Shown here: piece by piece, positions 1-5,445 of the stretch
Layout: the number at the start of each line of letters is the position of its first letter
How positions within the stretch are numbered: position 1 is the stretch's first letter
NCBI GenBank assembly: GCA_026193555.1
Contig: JAPHUU010000201.1
Location: forward strand, 1-5,543
Direction of reading: 5' to 3'
Length of the DNA: 5,543 nucleotides
From: Rhodanobacter sp.
Lineage (GTDB): Bacteria > Pseudomonadota > Gammaproteobacteria > Xanthomonadales > Rhodanobacteraceae
Notes under the pieces: model-generated
Seen by the model: the letters and a program-made list of their open reading frames with translations, nothing else
Databases searched by the model: none
Told to the model about the DNA's origin: nothing
Translations under genes and position numbers: made by a program

Positions 1-1
1 G

Positions 2-469
2 CAGCTGCTGGGCGAGCACGACGAACAGTGGGACTACGCCCGCAGCACACGCTGGGGCCCGGCCGGCGTGCAGGAAAAACTCGGCGTGCAGCCGCACCAG
101 GTGGCCGACTATCTGGCGCTGTGCGGCGATGCGGTGGACAACATTCCCGGTGTGCCCGGCATCGGCGCCAAGACCGCCGCCGCCCTGCTCAGCCACTTCG
201 GCAGCCTCGACATCCTGCTCGACCGCATCGACGAAGTGGCGTTCCTGCGCCTGCGCGGCGCGGCCAGCTGTGCCGCGAAACTGCGCGAGCACGCCGACCA
301 GGCGCGACTGTACCGACGGCTCACCCGCATTGCGCTGGATGCCCCCGGTGCCAGCTCCGCCGAGATGCTGCTGCGCCGACCTGGTGGACATGATCATCTG
401 GACACGCTGGGCGAGCAGCTGGGCTTCGGCGCCTTCACCCGCAGCCGGCTGCGTGCCCTGTTGCGCTGA
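2..469 (+). CDS. 5'-3' exonuclease (PolA-N/Xni-like), C-terminal part; 5' end outside window
   Basis: This is the last 155 residues of a flap-endonuclease-family 5'-3' exonuclease; the N-terminal catalytic half lies before base 1. The frame is open from base 2 and ends in TGA at 467-469. The diagnostic element is the helix-three-turn-helix DNA-binding region around bases 107-190. It reads ADYLALCGDAVDNIPGVPGI, followed by a GAKTAAALL helix and an FGSLD turn, and closely resembles the corresponding part of the DNA polymerase I 5' nuclease domain. The two Asp residues of GDAVDN belong to the metal-binding acidic set of the family. Only about 90 residues follow this region and no polymerase domain appears before the stop, so it is a stand-alone nuclease and not PolA. 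Such proteins trim flaps or RNA-primed 5' ends in DNA replication and repair. An alternative name is exonuclease IX (xni); the visible half does not settle the subfamily. Confidence 0.9.
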   Translation, partial: QLLGEHDEQWDYARSTRWGPAGVQEKLGVQPHQVADYLALCGDAVDNIPGVPGIGAKTAAALLSHFGSLDILLDRIDEVAFLRLRGAASCAAKLREHADQARLYRRLTRIALDAPGASSAEMLLRRPGGHDHLDTLGEQLGFGAFTRSRLRALLR

Positions 470-482
470 ATCACGATCGACA

Positions 483-514
483 CAGCGACGCGCCGTGCGC
501 TTCGGTTGTCGCTG
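483..514 (+). terminator. Possible stem-loop downstream of the exonuclease gene
   Basis: CAGCGAC at 483-489 can pair with GTCGCTG at 508-514, and inside the loop GCGC (490-493) can pair with GCGC (497-500). It lies 13 bases past the exonuclease stop codon. No T-run follows, so it is at best a weak or Rho-assisted terminator, and in DNA this GC-rich such stems also arise by chance. The rest of the 95-bp gap before the NUDIX gene shows no promoter that I can recognise. Confidence 0.25.
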
Positions 515-564
515 CCGGTGGTTGCGGTCAACATGACCACTTTCCGACACCCGCGCCAGCACCG

Positions 565-1143
565 ATGAACGACGACGCCAACCGCATGCCTGCCGATGCC
601 GATGCACCGGTCGAAACGCTTTATGAAGGTCATTGGCTGAGCCTGCGCAGGCGCGGGCGCTGGGAATACGCCGAGCGCAACAACCCCGGCGGCGCGGTGA
701 TCATTCTGGCGCTGACGCCCGAGGACAAGCTGCTGTTCGTCGAGCAATACCGGGTGGCGATCCAGCAACACACCATCGAGATGCCGGCCGGACTGGTCGG
801 CGATCTGGCCGGACAGTCCGGGGAGAGTGTGCTGGTCGCCGCCCGACGCGAGCTGGAGGAGGAAACCGGATATCGCTGCCAGCAGCTGGAGTTCATGCAC
901 CGCGGCCCGTCGTCCTCCGGCATGAGCACGGAAATGATCACCTTCGTGCGCGCGCGGGAGCTGCAAAAAGTCGGCCCCGGCGGCGGCGACCACAGCGAGA
1001 ACATCGTGGTGCATGAGGTTGCGATGCGCGAGGCCGGCGACTGGCTGTTCGCCCGTGCCCGGGAGGGCTACTCGATCGACCCGAAGCTGTTTGCCGGATT
1101 ATGGTTCATCGAGCATTTCCGCCGGGACGATTCCGGGCTCTAA
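565..1143 (+). CDS. NUDIX hydrolase, ADP-ribose pyrophosphatase-like
   Basis: This is a 192-residue cytosolic NUDIX hydrolase, a family that cleaves nucleoside diphosphates linked to another moiety. The NUDIX helix is visible at residues 87-103: E87, seven residues, then RELEEETGY, giving the metal-binding RE-x2-EE core. A PAGL stretch (74-77) precedes it, as in ADP-ribose pyrophosphatases and related nucleotide-sugar hydrolases. The N-terminal part (about 15-70) reads as the beta-strand region of that subfamily, with FVEQYR at 58-63. There are five extra residues between the Gly of PAG and E87 compared with the standard G-x5-E spacing. The ATG at 565 has no clear Shine-Dalgarno sequence; an in-frame ATG at 586 is an alternative start that would shorten the protein by 7 residues. 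The true substrate cannot be read from the sequence; ADP-ribose is the likeliest. It lies in the same direction as the exonuclease and small exported protein genes. Confidence 0.9.
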   Translation: MNDDANRMPADADAPVETLYEGHWLSLRRRGRWEYAERNNPGGAVIILALTPEDKLLFVEQYRVAIQQHTIEMPAGLVGDLAGQSGESVLVAARRELEEETGYRCQQLEFMHRGPSSSGMSTEMITFVRARELQKVGPGGGDHSENIVVHEVAMREAGDWLFARAREGYSIDPKLFAGLWFIEHFRRDDSGL

Positions 1144-1167
1144 AGATTTCGCCAGCGCAGCCGATGC
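1141..1167 (+). promoter_or_regulatory. Putative sigma-28 (FliA) promoter
   Basis: TAAAGATT at 1141-1148 is followed by exactly 11 bases and then GCCGATGC at 1160-1167. The enterobacterial sigma-28 consensus is TAAAGTTT-N11-GCCGATAA, so 13 of 16 positions match with the correct spacing. The -35 element begins in the stop codon of the NUDIX gene. The site points at the small exported protein gene, whose ATG is 37 bases beyond the -10 element, giving a leader of about 30 bases. It was found by eye, and no transcription evidence is available. Confidence 0.45.
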
Positions 1168-1204
1168 CATGGGACAACATCCCCTGATTTACGGAACGCT
1201 GGCC

Positions 1205-1570
1205 ATGAAACGCACCCTCTTCGCCTCCGCCCTCTGCCTGCTCGCCCCGATCGCGGCACACGCCGCCTGTGCCCCCACGGACTTTGCCATCAAGGACTTC
1301 CAGGTGAATGTTTCCGCCGGCGGCATCCGCACGAAAATGATCATGAAGGGCGAACTGGTCAACCATTGCGCCGAAGCCGCCGCCGCGCAGATCGAGATTT
1401 CAGCCAAGGACGGCAGTGGCAACGTCGTGGCCACCAAGAAGGCCTGGCCCGCCGGCACCACCAACATCGGACCCGGTCAATCGATCTCGTTTGATCTGGG
1501 TCGCCGATTTCGCTACCAGCCAGAGATGCAGACATACGCCGCCGGCATCGTCAGCGTGCGTAGCTGGTAG
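1205..1570 (+). CDS. Small exported protein of unknown function with N-terminal signal peptide
   Basis: The protein has 121 residues and I do not recognise it with certainty. The frame is open further upstream (to 1013), but that part overlaps the NUDIX gene out of frame. The ATG at 1205 starts a textbook Sec signal peptide: MKR, a hydrophobic core (TLFASALCLLAPIAA) and an Ala-His-Ala cleavage site after residue 20. No lipobox is present. The mature part is about 101 residues with two cysteines (C22 and C55) that could form a disulfide in the periplasm. Its pattern of alternating strands (DFQVNVSAG, MIMKGELVNHC, AQIEISAKDGSGNVV, then a Gly-Pro-Gly turn and SISFDL) suggests a small immunoglobulin-like beta sandwich, reminiscent of FxLYD-type domains; this is inference. 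A weak GGAA lies about 11 bases before the start. A sigma-28-like promoter upstream would place it in the flagellar/chemotaxis regulon. Confidence 0.82.
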   Translation: MKRTLFASALCLLAPIAAHAACAPTDFAIKDFQVNVSAGGIRTKMIMKGELVNHCAEAAAAQIEISAKDGSGNVVATKKAWPAGTTNIGPGQSISFDLGRRFRYQPEMQTYAAGIVSVRSW

Positions 1571-1590
1571 ATCGGCGAGCTCTTGTGGAC

Positions 1591-1618
1591 GCCGCGTCCG
1601 GCAAATGCCGGATGCGGC
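1591..1618 (+). terminator. Strong hairpin after the small exported protein gene (terminator or REP-like element)
   Basis: GCCGCGTCCGGC (1591-1602) pairs along all 12 positions with GCCGGATGCGGC (1607-1618), with one G-U pair and an AAAT loop. It starts 20 bases after the stop codon at 1570. Only TGTTG follows rather than a T-run, so a Rho-independent terminator is plausible but not classical. The right arm resembles the GCCGGATGCGGC core of enterobacterial REP sequences, so a REP-like mRNA-end element is the alternative. A TTGCCGG at 1621-1627 could pair with CCGGCAA (1598-1604) as a competing structure. Confidence 0.5.
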
Positions 1619-2033
1619 TGTTGCCGGACGACTGAGCGCGTCTCGCAATCAGCGGAACCCTTTCCGGCCAGACAAGGCTGAGCCACCGGCTGTCGATGCC
1701 CGCCGGCAACGCCTCCACACGCATGCCCACGGGTTCACCGCCGATCATGGCGGATGGCGTGCAGCTTCCCTGGCGGGGACATCCAGCGATTCGAGCGGCC
1801 CCTTCCAGCGCTACGACTTCAGCAGCACGACAGCAACCCGGGCGCACTGATCGGAATTCGAGCCGAGATCGCGTTGTGCCCCTCGTCCCGACAAGCCTTT
1901 GGCGTGCCCGGCACGAAACAGGCAGGCAACGGCCGCATTGTGTGCGGGACCGGTCAGCCGATGCCGCACCGAGAGTCATGCGAGTGGGCGTCGCCCGGCT
2001 GCCGGCGACCCGCCACAACAGGCATTTGCCGGA
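1597..2033. repeat. 13-bp inverted repeat spanning the convergent gap
   Basis: TCCGGCAAATGCC at 1597-1609 recurs as its exact reverse complement, GGCATTTGCCGGA, at 2021-2033. The copies lie just downstream of each of the two convergent genes, so each transcript would carry the same sequence in its 3' flank. Bases outside the 13 do not match, and no target-site duplication is visible around them. The left copy is part of the strong hairpin at 1591-1618. Confidence 0.6.
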
Positions 2034-2036
2034 GGA

Positions 2037-2336
2037 CTATTGCAGCATGAAGAGCTTGTCGAATCCGGCCACACGCAGCGTACTGCGCAGCTCGGTGCCG
2101 GCATTGACGATGCGGATTTCGGCGCGATCGGCACCCGCGTGTTCGCGCAGCAACAGCAACATGCCCAGTGCCGAACTGTCCATGCTGGTCACTTCGCCGA
2201 TATCCACGACGTAACTGCGGGCCGCGGAGCCGCTGCCCAGGCACGCTTCGTGGAATTCCCGGTGAATGCTGAAATCGAAGCGCTCGCCCAGTTGCAGGGT
2301 CAGGCAATCGAGTTCTCCATCGTGATGGATGATCAT
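2037..2336 (-). CDS. Single-domain STAS protein (anti-sigma-factor antagonist-like)
   Basis: The protein has 99 residues and is one STAS domain. It fits the fold from a first strand (LDCLTLQLGERFDFS, residues 9-23) through a helix (REFHEACL) and a buried strand (YVVDIGEV, 42-49) to the signature loop MDSSALGMLLLLREH (52-66). In SpoIIAA/RsbV-type proteins a Ser at the start of this DSSxLG helix is phosphorylated by a partner kinase; S54 or S55 would be that residue here. RIVNAGTELRSTLRVAGFDKLF forms the last strand and helix. The start at 2336 is chosen because GAGGAG (plus-strand 2343-2348) sits 6 bases upstream; the frame stays open to 2459, but that part lies inside the receptor-like gene. 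It follows that gene by 10 bp, so it likely belongs to the chemotaxis operon. No cognate kinase or phosphatase lies in the window. Its role (partner switching or an array-linked switch) is inference. Confidence 0.9.
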   Translation of the reverse strand: MIIHHDGELDCLTLQLGERFDFSIHREFHEACLGSGSAARSYVVDIGEVTSMDSSALGMLLLLREHAGADRAEIRIVNAGTELRSTLRVAGFDKLFMLQ

Positions 2337-2342
2337 GGTGCG

Positions 2343-2348
2343 CTCCTC
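2343..2348 (-). promoter_or_regulatory. Ribosome binding site of the STAS gene, overlapping the receptor gene stop
   Basis: On the - strand GAGGAG lies 6 bases before the ATG, and its first two bases are the last two of the TGA stop of the receptor-like gene (2347-2349). This fixes the STAS start and implies that ribosomes finishing the receptor-like protein can reinitiate on the STAS gene. Confidence 0.75.
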
Positions 2349-3534
2349 AAAACAATTCGATGTCGCCGGCGTCCATCGAGCTCTGCAGTGCAGGGCCGCG
2401 TGAGCGAAGACGCGCCTTTTCGCGCTGGATGGCCAGCCGGCTGCGCACGCTCTGGGCACGCAGGATCAGGTTGTCGGCATCGATCGGCGCGCAGGCCAGC
2501 TCCTCGATGTCATGCGTGCATCCGGCCACCACGTCCTGCAGTTCGACCAGCCGCGCACGCGTCTGCCGCAACAGCTGGCTCAGAATGTCCTCGAATTGCA
2601 ACGAGCGAATGGTGGTGGAAACGTCGCTGCCGAGGCCACGATTGATCTCGACGACCTGGTCGGCAACGACACTGGTACGGGCATCGCTTTCAGTGACATG
2701 CGCCATCATCGCGTCGATGCCACCCTTGGCGGACAGTGCCACATTCAGATCCTGCGAGGCCATGCTGCCGACCAGTACGCGCAACTGCTCCATCGAAGTG
2801 CGTGCGCGTTCGACATGGCTGCCGATCTGCTCGTTGAACTGGTTGGAGTTGCTTGCAAGATTGCGGATTTCACCAGCGACCACCGCGAAACCACGACCGG
2901 ACTCACCGGCGCGCGCCGCCTCGATCGCGGCATTGAGCGCCAGCAGATTGGTTTCCTCGGCGATCGTGTTGACGTTCTTCAACAATCCGAACACCGCATC
3001 CATCTCCCTGGCCATGCCGTCGATGCGGTAGACGATGCGCAGGCTCTCACGCGACATCTGCACGATCATGCCGACGAAATGCTGCAGCAGGTCGCCAGTC
3101 CGCGCGGCGAAATCCTGCACCGACACACCACCGCTCTGCGCGTCGATGATCTGCTTCAGCAGCGACTGCTGCAGACCGGTCTTTTGCGACAGGCCGTCGA
3201 AGCCACCGCCCAGTTCGGACACCGCATCGCTCAGCAGGTCAAGCCCTTGATGCAATTCACGGCTGGCGTGACCGAGTTCGTCGACCAGCGCGCCACGCAC
3301 ATCCTCCAGCGCCACGCGTATCGGCGCGGTATTGACGGCTTCGGCTGCAGGCGGCAGCGGCACGATGCAACGCCGGCTTTCGACAATCCAGACTGCCGTC
3401 AGCGAGATCACCAGTACCGGTGCGAGCCATGTCGGTTGCCATAACGAGGCCAACAGCAGGGCAGCCGTGCTGGCGACCCAGCCATACAACGGGCGTGTCG
3501 CAGCAACGTGGGTAAAGCGATCGATGACAGCCAT
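2347..3534 (-). CDS. Methyl-accepting chemotaxis protein-like receptor without a sensor domain
   Basis: The protein has 395 residues. Residues about 17-32 and 36-51 are two hydrophobic helices joined by a very short turn, so both termini should be cytoplasmic and no periplasmic ligand domain is present; no HAMP or PAS is evident. A long helical region leads to the conserved receptor hairpin tip at about 189-227, with [20 protein letters not shown] and [15 protein letters not shown]; this part contacts CheA and CheW. The descending arm carries [14 protein letters not shown] (311-324), whose F-E-D-x3-Q resembles the catalytic helix of the phosphatase CheZ. A basic, probably flexible stretch (364-390) follows and the protein ends in GDIELF rather than the CheR-binding NWETF-type pentapeptide. 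The start at 3534 has GGAAGA 8 bases upstream. cheB ends 19 bp before it and the STAS gene starts 10 bp after it. It may be a helper of the array or a phosphatase rather than a true ligand receptor; this is inference. Confidence 0.9.
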   Translation of the reverse strand: MAVIDRFTHVAATRPLYGWVASTAALLLASLWQPTWLAPVLVISLTAVWIVESRRCIVPLPPAAEAVNTAPIRVALEDVRGALVDELGHASRELHQGLDLLSDAVSELGGGFDGLSQKTGLQQSLLKQIIDAQSGGVSVQDFAARTGDLLQHFVGMIVQMSRESLRIVYRIDGMAREMDAVFGLLKNVNTIAEETNLLALNAAIEAARAGESGRGFAVVAGEIRNLASNSNQFNEQIGSHVERARTSMEQLRVLVGSMASQDLNVALSAKGGIDAMMAHVTESDARTSVVADQVVEINRGLGSDVSTTIRSLQFEDILSQLLRQTRARLVELQDVVAGCTHDIEELACAPIDADNLILRAQSVRSRLAIQREKARLRSRGPALQSSMDAGDIELF

Positions 3535-3553
3535 GAGCTAGGTCTTCCGTCGG

Positions 3554-4645
3554 TCAGGCGCGCATGGCGCTATCGTGGGTTTGGCGCGCCAGCTTGAGCA
3601 GGCGCGCGGCAATGTGTTCAAGCGGCAGCATCTCGCGCGCCGCACCCAGTTTCCATGCGGCCCCGGGCATGCCCCAGACGACCGAGCTGTCCTCATCCTG
3701 TACCAGCGTATTGGCGCCCGCCTGATGCAGTTCGAGCAGTCCGCGTGCACCATCGTCGCCCATGCCGGTCAGCAACGCAGCGATGGTGGCGGCGCCGGCG
3801 CTGGCCGCCATCGAGCGAAACAACACGTCGACGCTTGGCTTGTGCCGGTTCACCTGTGGGCCGTCATGCAGTCGGCACACGTACTTGGCGCCGTCCCACA
3901 TCATCAGCAGATGATGGCTCCCCGGCGCAATATAGGCGTGCCCGGACTGGATCGGCTGGCCGTCCTGGGCTTCGCACACCCGCATCGCCGAGGTTCGATC
4001 CATGCGTTGGGCGAACGGGCCACTGAAAGCGGCTGGAATGTGCTGTGTCACCAGAATCGGGGGCGCATCCGGCGGCATCGCGTCGAGTATCACGCGAACC
4101 GCCTCGGTGCCGCCGGTCGACGCACCAATGGCGATGATCGGACTGCCACCGCGGGTACCTGAGCCCTGTGCCCGCGGCAATACCGCATCGGCTGACAGGC
4201 GCGGCGCGACCTCGAGCTTGGCCACGGCGGTGCGTGCGCGTGGCCGCGCCCGCGATGCCAGCTTCACCTTGGCGCAGATCTCCTGCGCGCTGTCACCGAA
4301 GCTGCTGGCCAGATCGCTGTTAGGCTTGGTGAAGAAATCCACCGCGCCCAGCTCGAGTGCCCGCAACGTCACCTCGGCACCTTGCACCGTCAGCGACGAC
4401 ACCATCACCACCGGCATCGGCCGCAACCGCATCAGGTTTTCCAGGAAGGTGAGCCCGTCCATGTGCGGCATCTCCACGTCCAGCGTGAGCACATCCGGAT
4501 TGAGCTGCTTGATCTTCTCGCGTGCGATCAACGGATCCGCAGCGGTGCCGACCACCTCGATCTCCGGGTCGCCGGCAAGCATCGCCGTCATCAGCTTGCG
4601 CACCAATGCGGAATCGTCGACCACCAGAACTCGCACTCTTTCCAT
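3554..4645 (-). CDS. cheB: CheB, receptor methylesterase and glutamine deamidase
   Basis: CheB removes methyl groups from receptor glutamates when its receiver domain is phosphorylated by CheA, giving adaptation. Numbered from the ATG at 4645 (363 residues), the receiver domain covers about 3-125, with acidic D10 and D11, phosphoacceptor D56 in [12 protein letters not shown]83/S84 and K107 in FFTKP. An Arg/Ala-rich linker (about 128-165) leads to the methylesterase domain, with the catalytic triad S176 (GASTGG), H202 (QHIP) and D298 (GMGDDGA). The 26- and 96-residue spacings equal those of E. coli CheB S164-H190-D286. An in-frame ATG at 4660 would add MRPTA. I prefer 4645 because a weak GAGA lies 9 bases upstream, D56 falls at the usual position, and family members usually begin shortly before the RVLVVDDS strand. 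It lies about 150 bp downstream of cheD and 19 bp before the receptor-like gene. Confidence 0.96.
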   Translation of the reverse strand: MERVRVLVVDDSALVRKLMTAMLAGDPEIEVVGTAADPLIAREKIKQLNPDVLTLDVEMPHMDGLTFLENLMRLRPMPVVMVSSLTVQGAEVTLRALELGAVDFFTKPNSDLASSFGDSAQEICAKVKLASRARPRARTAVAKLEVAPRLSADAVLPRAQGSGTRGGSPIIAIGASTGGTEAVRVILDAMPPDAPPILVTQHIPAAFSGPFAQRMDRTSAMRVCEAQDGQPIQSGHAYIAPGSHHLLMMWDGAKYVCRLHDGPQVNRHKPSVDVLFRSMAASAGAATIAALLTGMGDDGARGLLELHQAGANTLVQDEDSSVVWGMPGAAWKLGAAREMLPLEHIAARLLKLARQTHDSAMRA

Positions 4646-4794
4646 TGCCGTGGGTCTCATGTTTCATGTCAGTCAAATGAAGGCGACGGGGCTTGAGTCG
4701 TGGGGCGACGCGCCTGCTCGCAGGACCGGTGGACGCCCATGCGGGCAAGAACCGGATACAGCAGACTCCATGCACCCCACGGCGCAAATCCCCT
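4646..4794 (-). other. Intergenic spacer between cheD and cheB
   Basis: This 149-bp spacer interrupts an otherwise tightly packed gene block. A 32-codon frame starting with ATG at 4771 (- strand) has no motif or ribosome binding site and is not called. CCGGT (4726-4730) and ACCGG (4751-4755) can pair, and GCCC (4735-4738) with GGGC (4743-4746) inside them, giving a weak symmetric stem with an internal loop. No convincing promoter is visible. Confidence 0.5.
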
Positions 4795-5445
4795 CTAGAA
4801 AAGCTCGACCTCACCCTTTATCGGGTCTTTCGCCAAACGCTTGAGGTAAGTTGTCTCACCGACCACCAGCGCAAGGTCGTCATGACGGCGAAGCTGGCGC
4901 ACCCGCGCCCGGCCGCTCTGGGGAAAAAACTGCACCTGGCGCGGATACACATCGCCAAGATCGGACGCACAGAGATTCAGCTTCTCCGCGGCGATATAAC
5001 GCTGCACGAACTCGATGTTGCGTTTACCGACATCCGTCATCTGCGCCAGCACCCGACCACCGCCAAAGATCTTGACCCGCAGATCGGCACGCTGGCCGCC
5101 CGCACGGAGGATCTCATTGATCATCTGCTCCATCGCATCACTGCCGTAGCGCGCCGCGCGCCCCACGGTGGATGACCAGTCGTCACGCTCCCCCAGCGGC
5201 TCGGGCAGCATGAAATGGTTCATCCCGCCGATACCCCGTCGGGCGTCATGGATGCAGGCCGAAACGCAGGAGCCAAGTACGGTGCTGACCATCTCGTCCT
5301 GCCTGCTGACATAGAACTCGCCGGGCAGCACCTTTATCGTCATGCATGAGAGCACCGGATCCCAGAACCGCCGTACATGCTCGAAGCCCGGAAGTGCCAC
5401 AGCCGTTGCAGGTGCAGACAGCTCACTGATGCTCAGCAGGGACAT
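4795..5445 (-). CDS. cheD: CheD, chemoreceptor glutamine deamidase
   Basis: CheD converts specific receptor glutamines to glutamates, creating methylation sites; in some species it also binds CheC or acts on CheY signalling. The 216-residue protein has the catalytic region STVLGSCVSACIHD at 54-67, with nucleophile C60 in LGSC and H77 in GGMNHFMLP. The 17-residue Cys-His spacing matches the Thermotoga enzyme (C27, H44). Where that enzyme has its third active-site residue, Thr21, the aligned residue here appears to be S54 or the adjacent T55. Later conserved pieces are YGSDAMEQMINEIL (100-113), KIFGGG (125-130) and NIEFVQRY (143-150). About 35 residues precede the first conserved strand, longer than in minimal CheDs. 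The start at 5445 overlaps the cheR stop by one base (TGATG) and has GGAGG 8 bases upstream. It ends in KGEVELF, a tail almost shared with the neighbouring receptor-like protein. Confidence 0.95.
   Translation of the reverse strand: MSLLSISELSAPATAVALPGFEHVRRFWDPVLSCMTIKVLPGEFYVSRQDEMVSTVLGSCVSACIHDARRGIGGMNHFMLPEPLGERDDWSSTVGRAARYGSDAMEQMINEILRAGGQRADLRVKIFGGGRVLAQMTDVGKRNIEFVQRYIAAEKLNLCASDLGDVYPRQVQFFPQSGRARVRQLRRHDDLALVVGETTYLKRLAKDPIKGEVELF

Larger units (their letters stand above)
1571..2036. other. Convergent intergenic region without a convincing intact gene
   Basis: This 466-bp stretch separates the + strand small exported protein gene from the - strand STAS gene, whose stop codons face each other. 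Open frames cross it on both strands, but they are rich in Arg, Ser, Pro and Ala, lack recognisable motifs and mostly lack ribosome binding sites. It contains a strong 12-bp hairpin near its left end and a 13-bp inverted repeat (1597-1609 and 2021-2033). GTCGCC (1990-1995) can also pair with GGCGAC (2004-2009). A stretch on the - strand (about 1637-1830) has coding-like base use and may be gene debris. I see no tRNA, CRISPR or insertion sequence. Confidence 0.6.

Noticed and set aside
394..1014. A 206-codon open frame on the - strand opposite the NUDIX gene
   Set aside because: The NUDIX box on the + strand is unambiguous, and the antisense frame shows no recognisable protein.
1013..1204. Upstream in-frame extension of the small exported protein
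   Set aside because: It would overlap the NUDIX gene out of frame and bury the signal peptide; the ATG at 1205 starts exactly at the signal peptide.
1591..1618. Identity of the hairpin as an enterobacterial REP element
   Set aside because: The right arm resembles the REP core, but the rest differs and only one such hairpin is in the window; genome-wide counts would be needed.
1571..2036. Insertion sequence, tRNA or CRISPR array in the gap
   Set aside because: No transposase-like protein, cloverleaf or regularly spaced repeats could be found; only two inverted 13-mers.
2512..3444. A 310-codon open frame on the + strand opposite the receptor-like gene
   Set aside because: It is antisense to a gene with clear receptor motifs. 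It is His/Gln/Arg-rich with no motif and is explained by the codon bias of the real gene.
4671..4676. TTGACT on the - strand upstream of cheB, as a -35 box
   Set aside because: No -10-like hexamer follows at 16-18 bases, so it is not called as a promoter.
4002..4844. A 280-codon open frame on the + strand opposite cheB
   Set aside because: It is a shadow of cheB: Ser/Arg/Ala-rich, with no family motif and no ribosome binding site.
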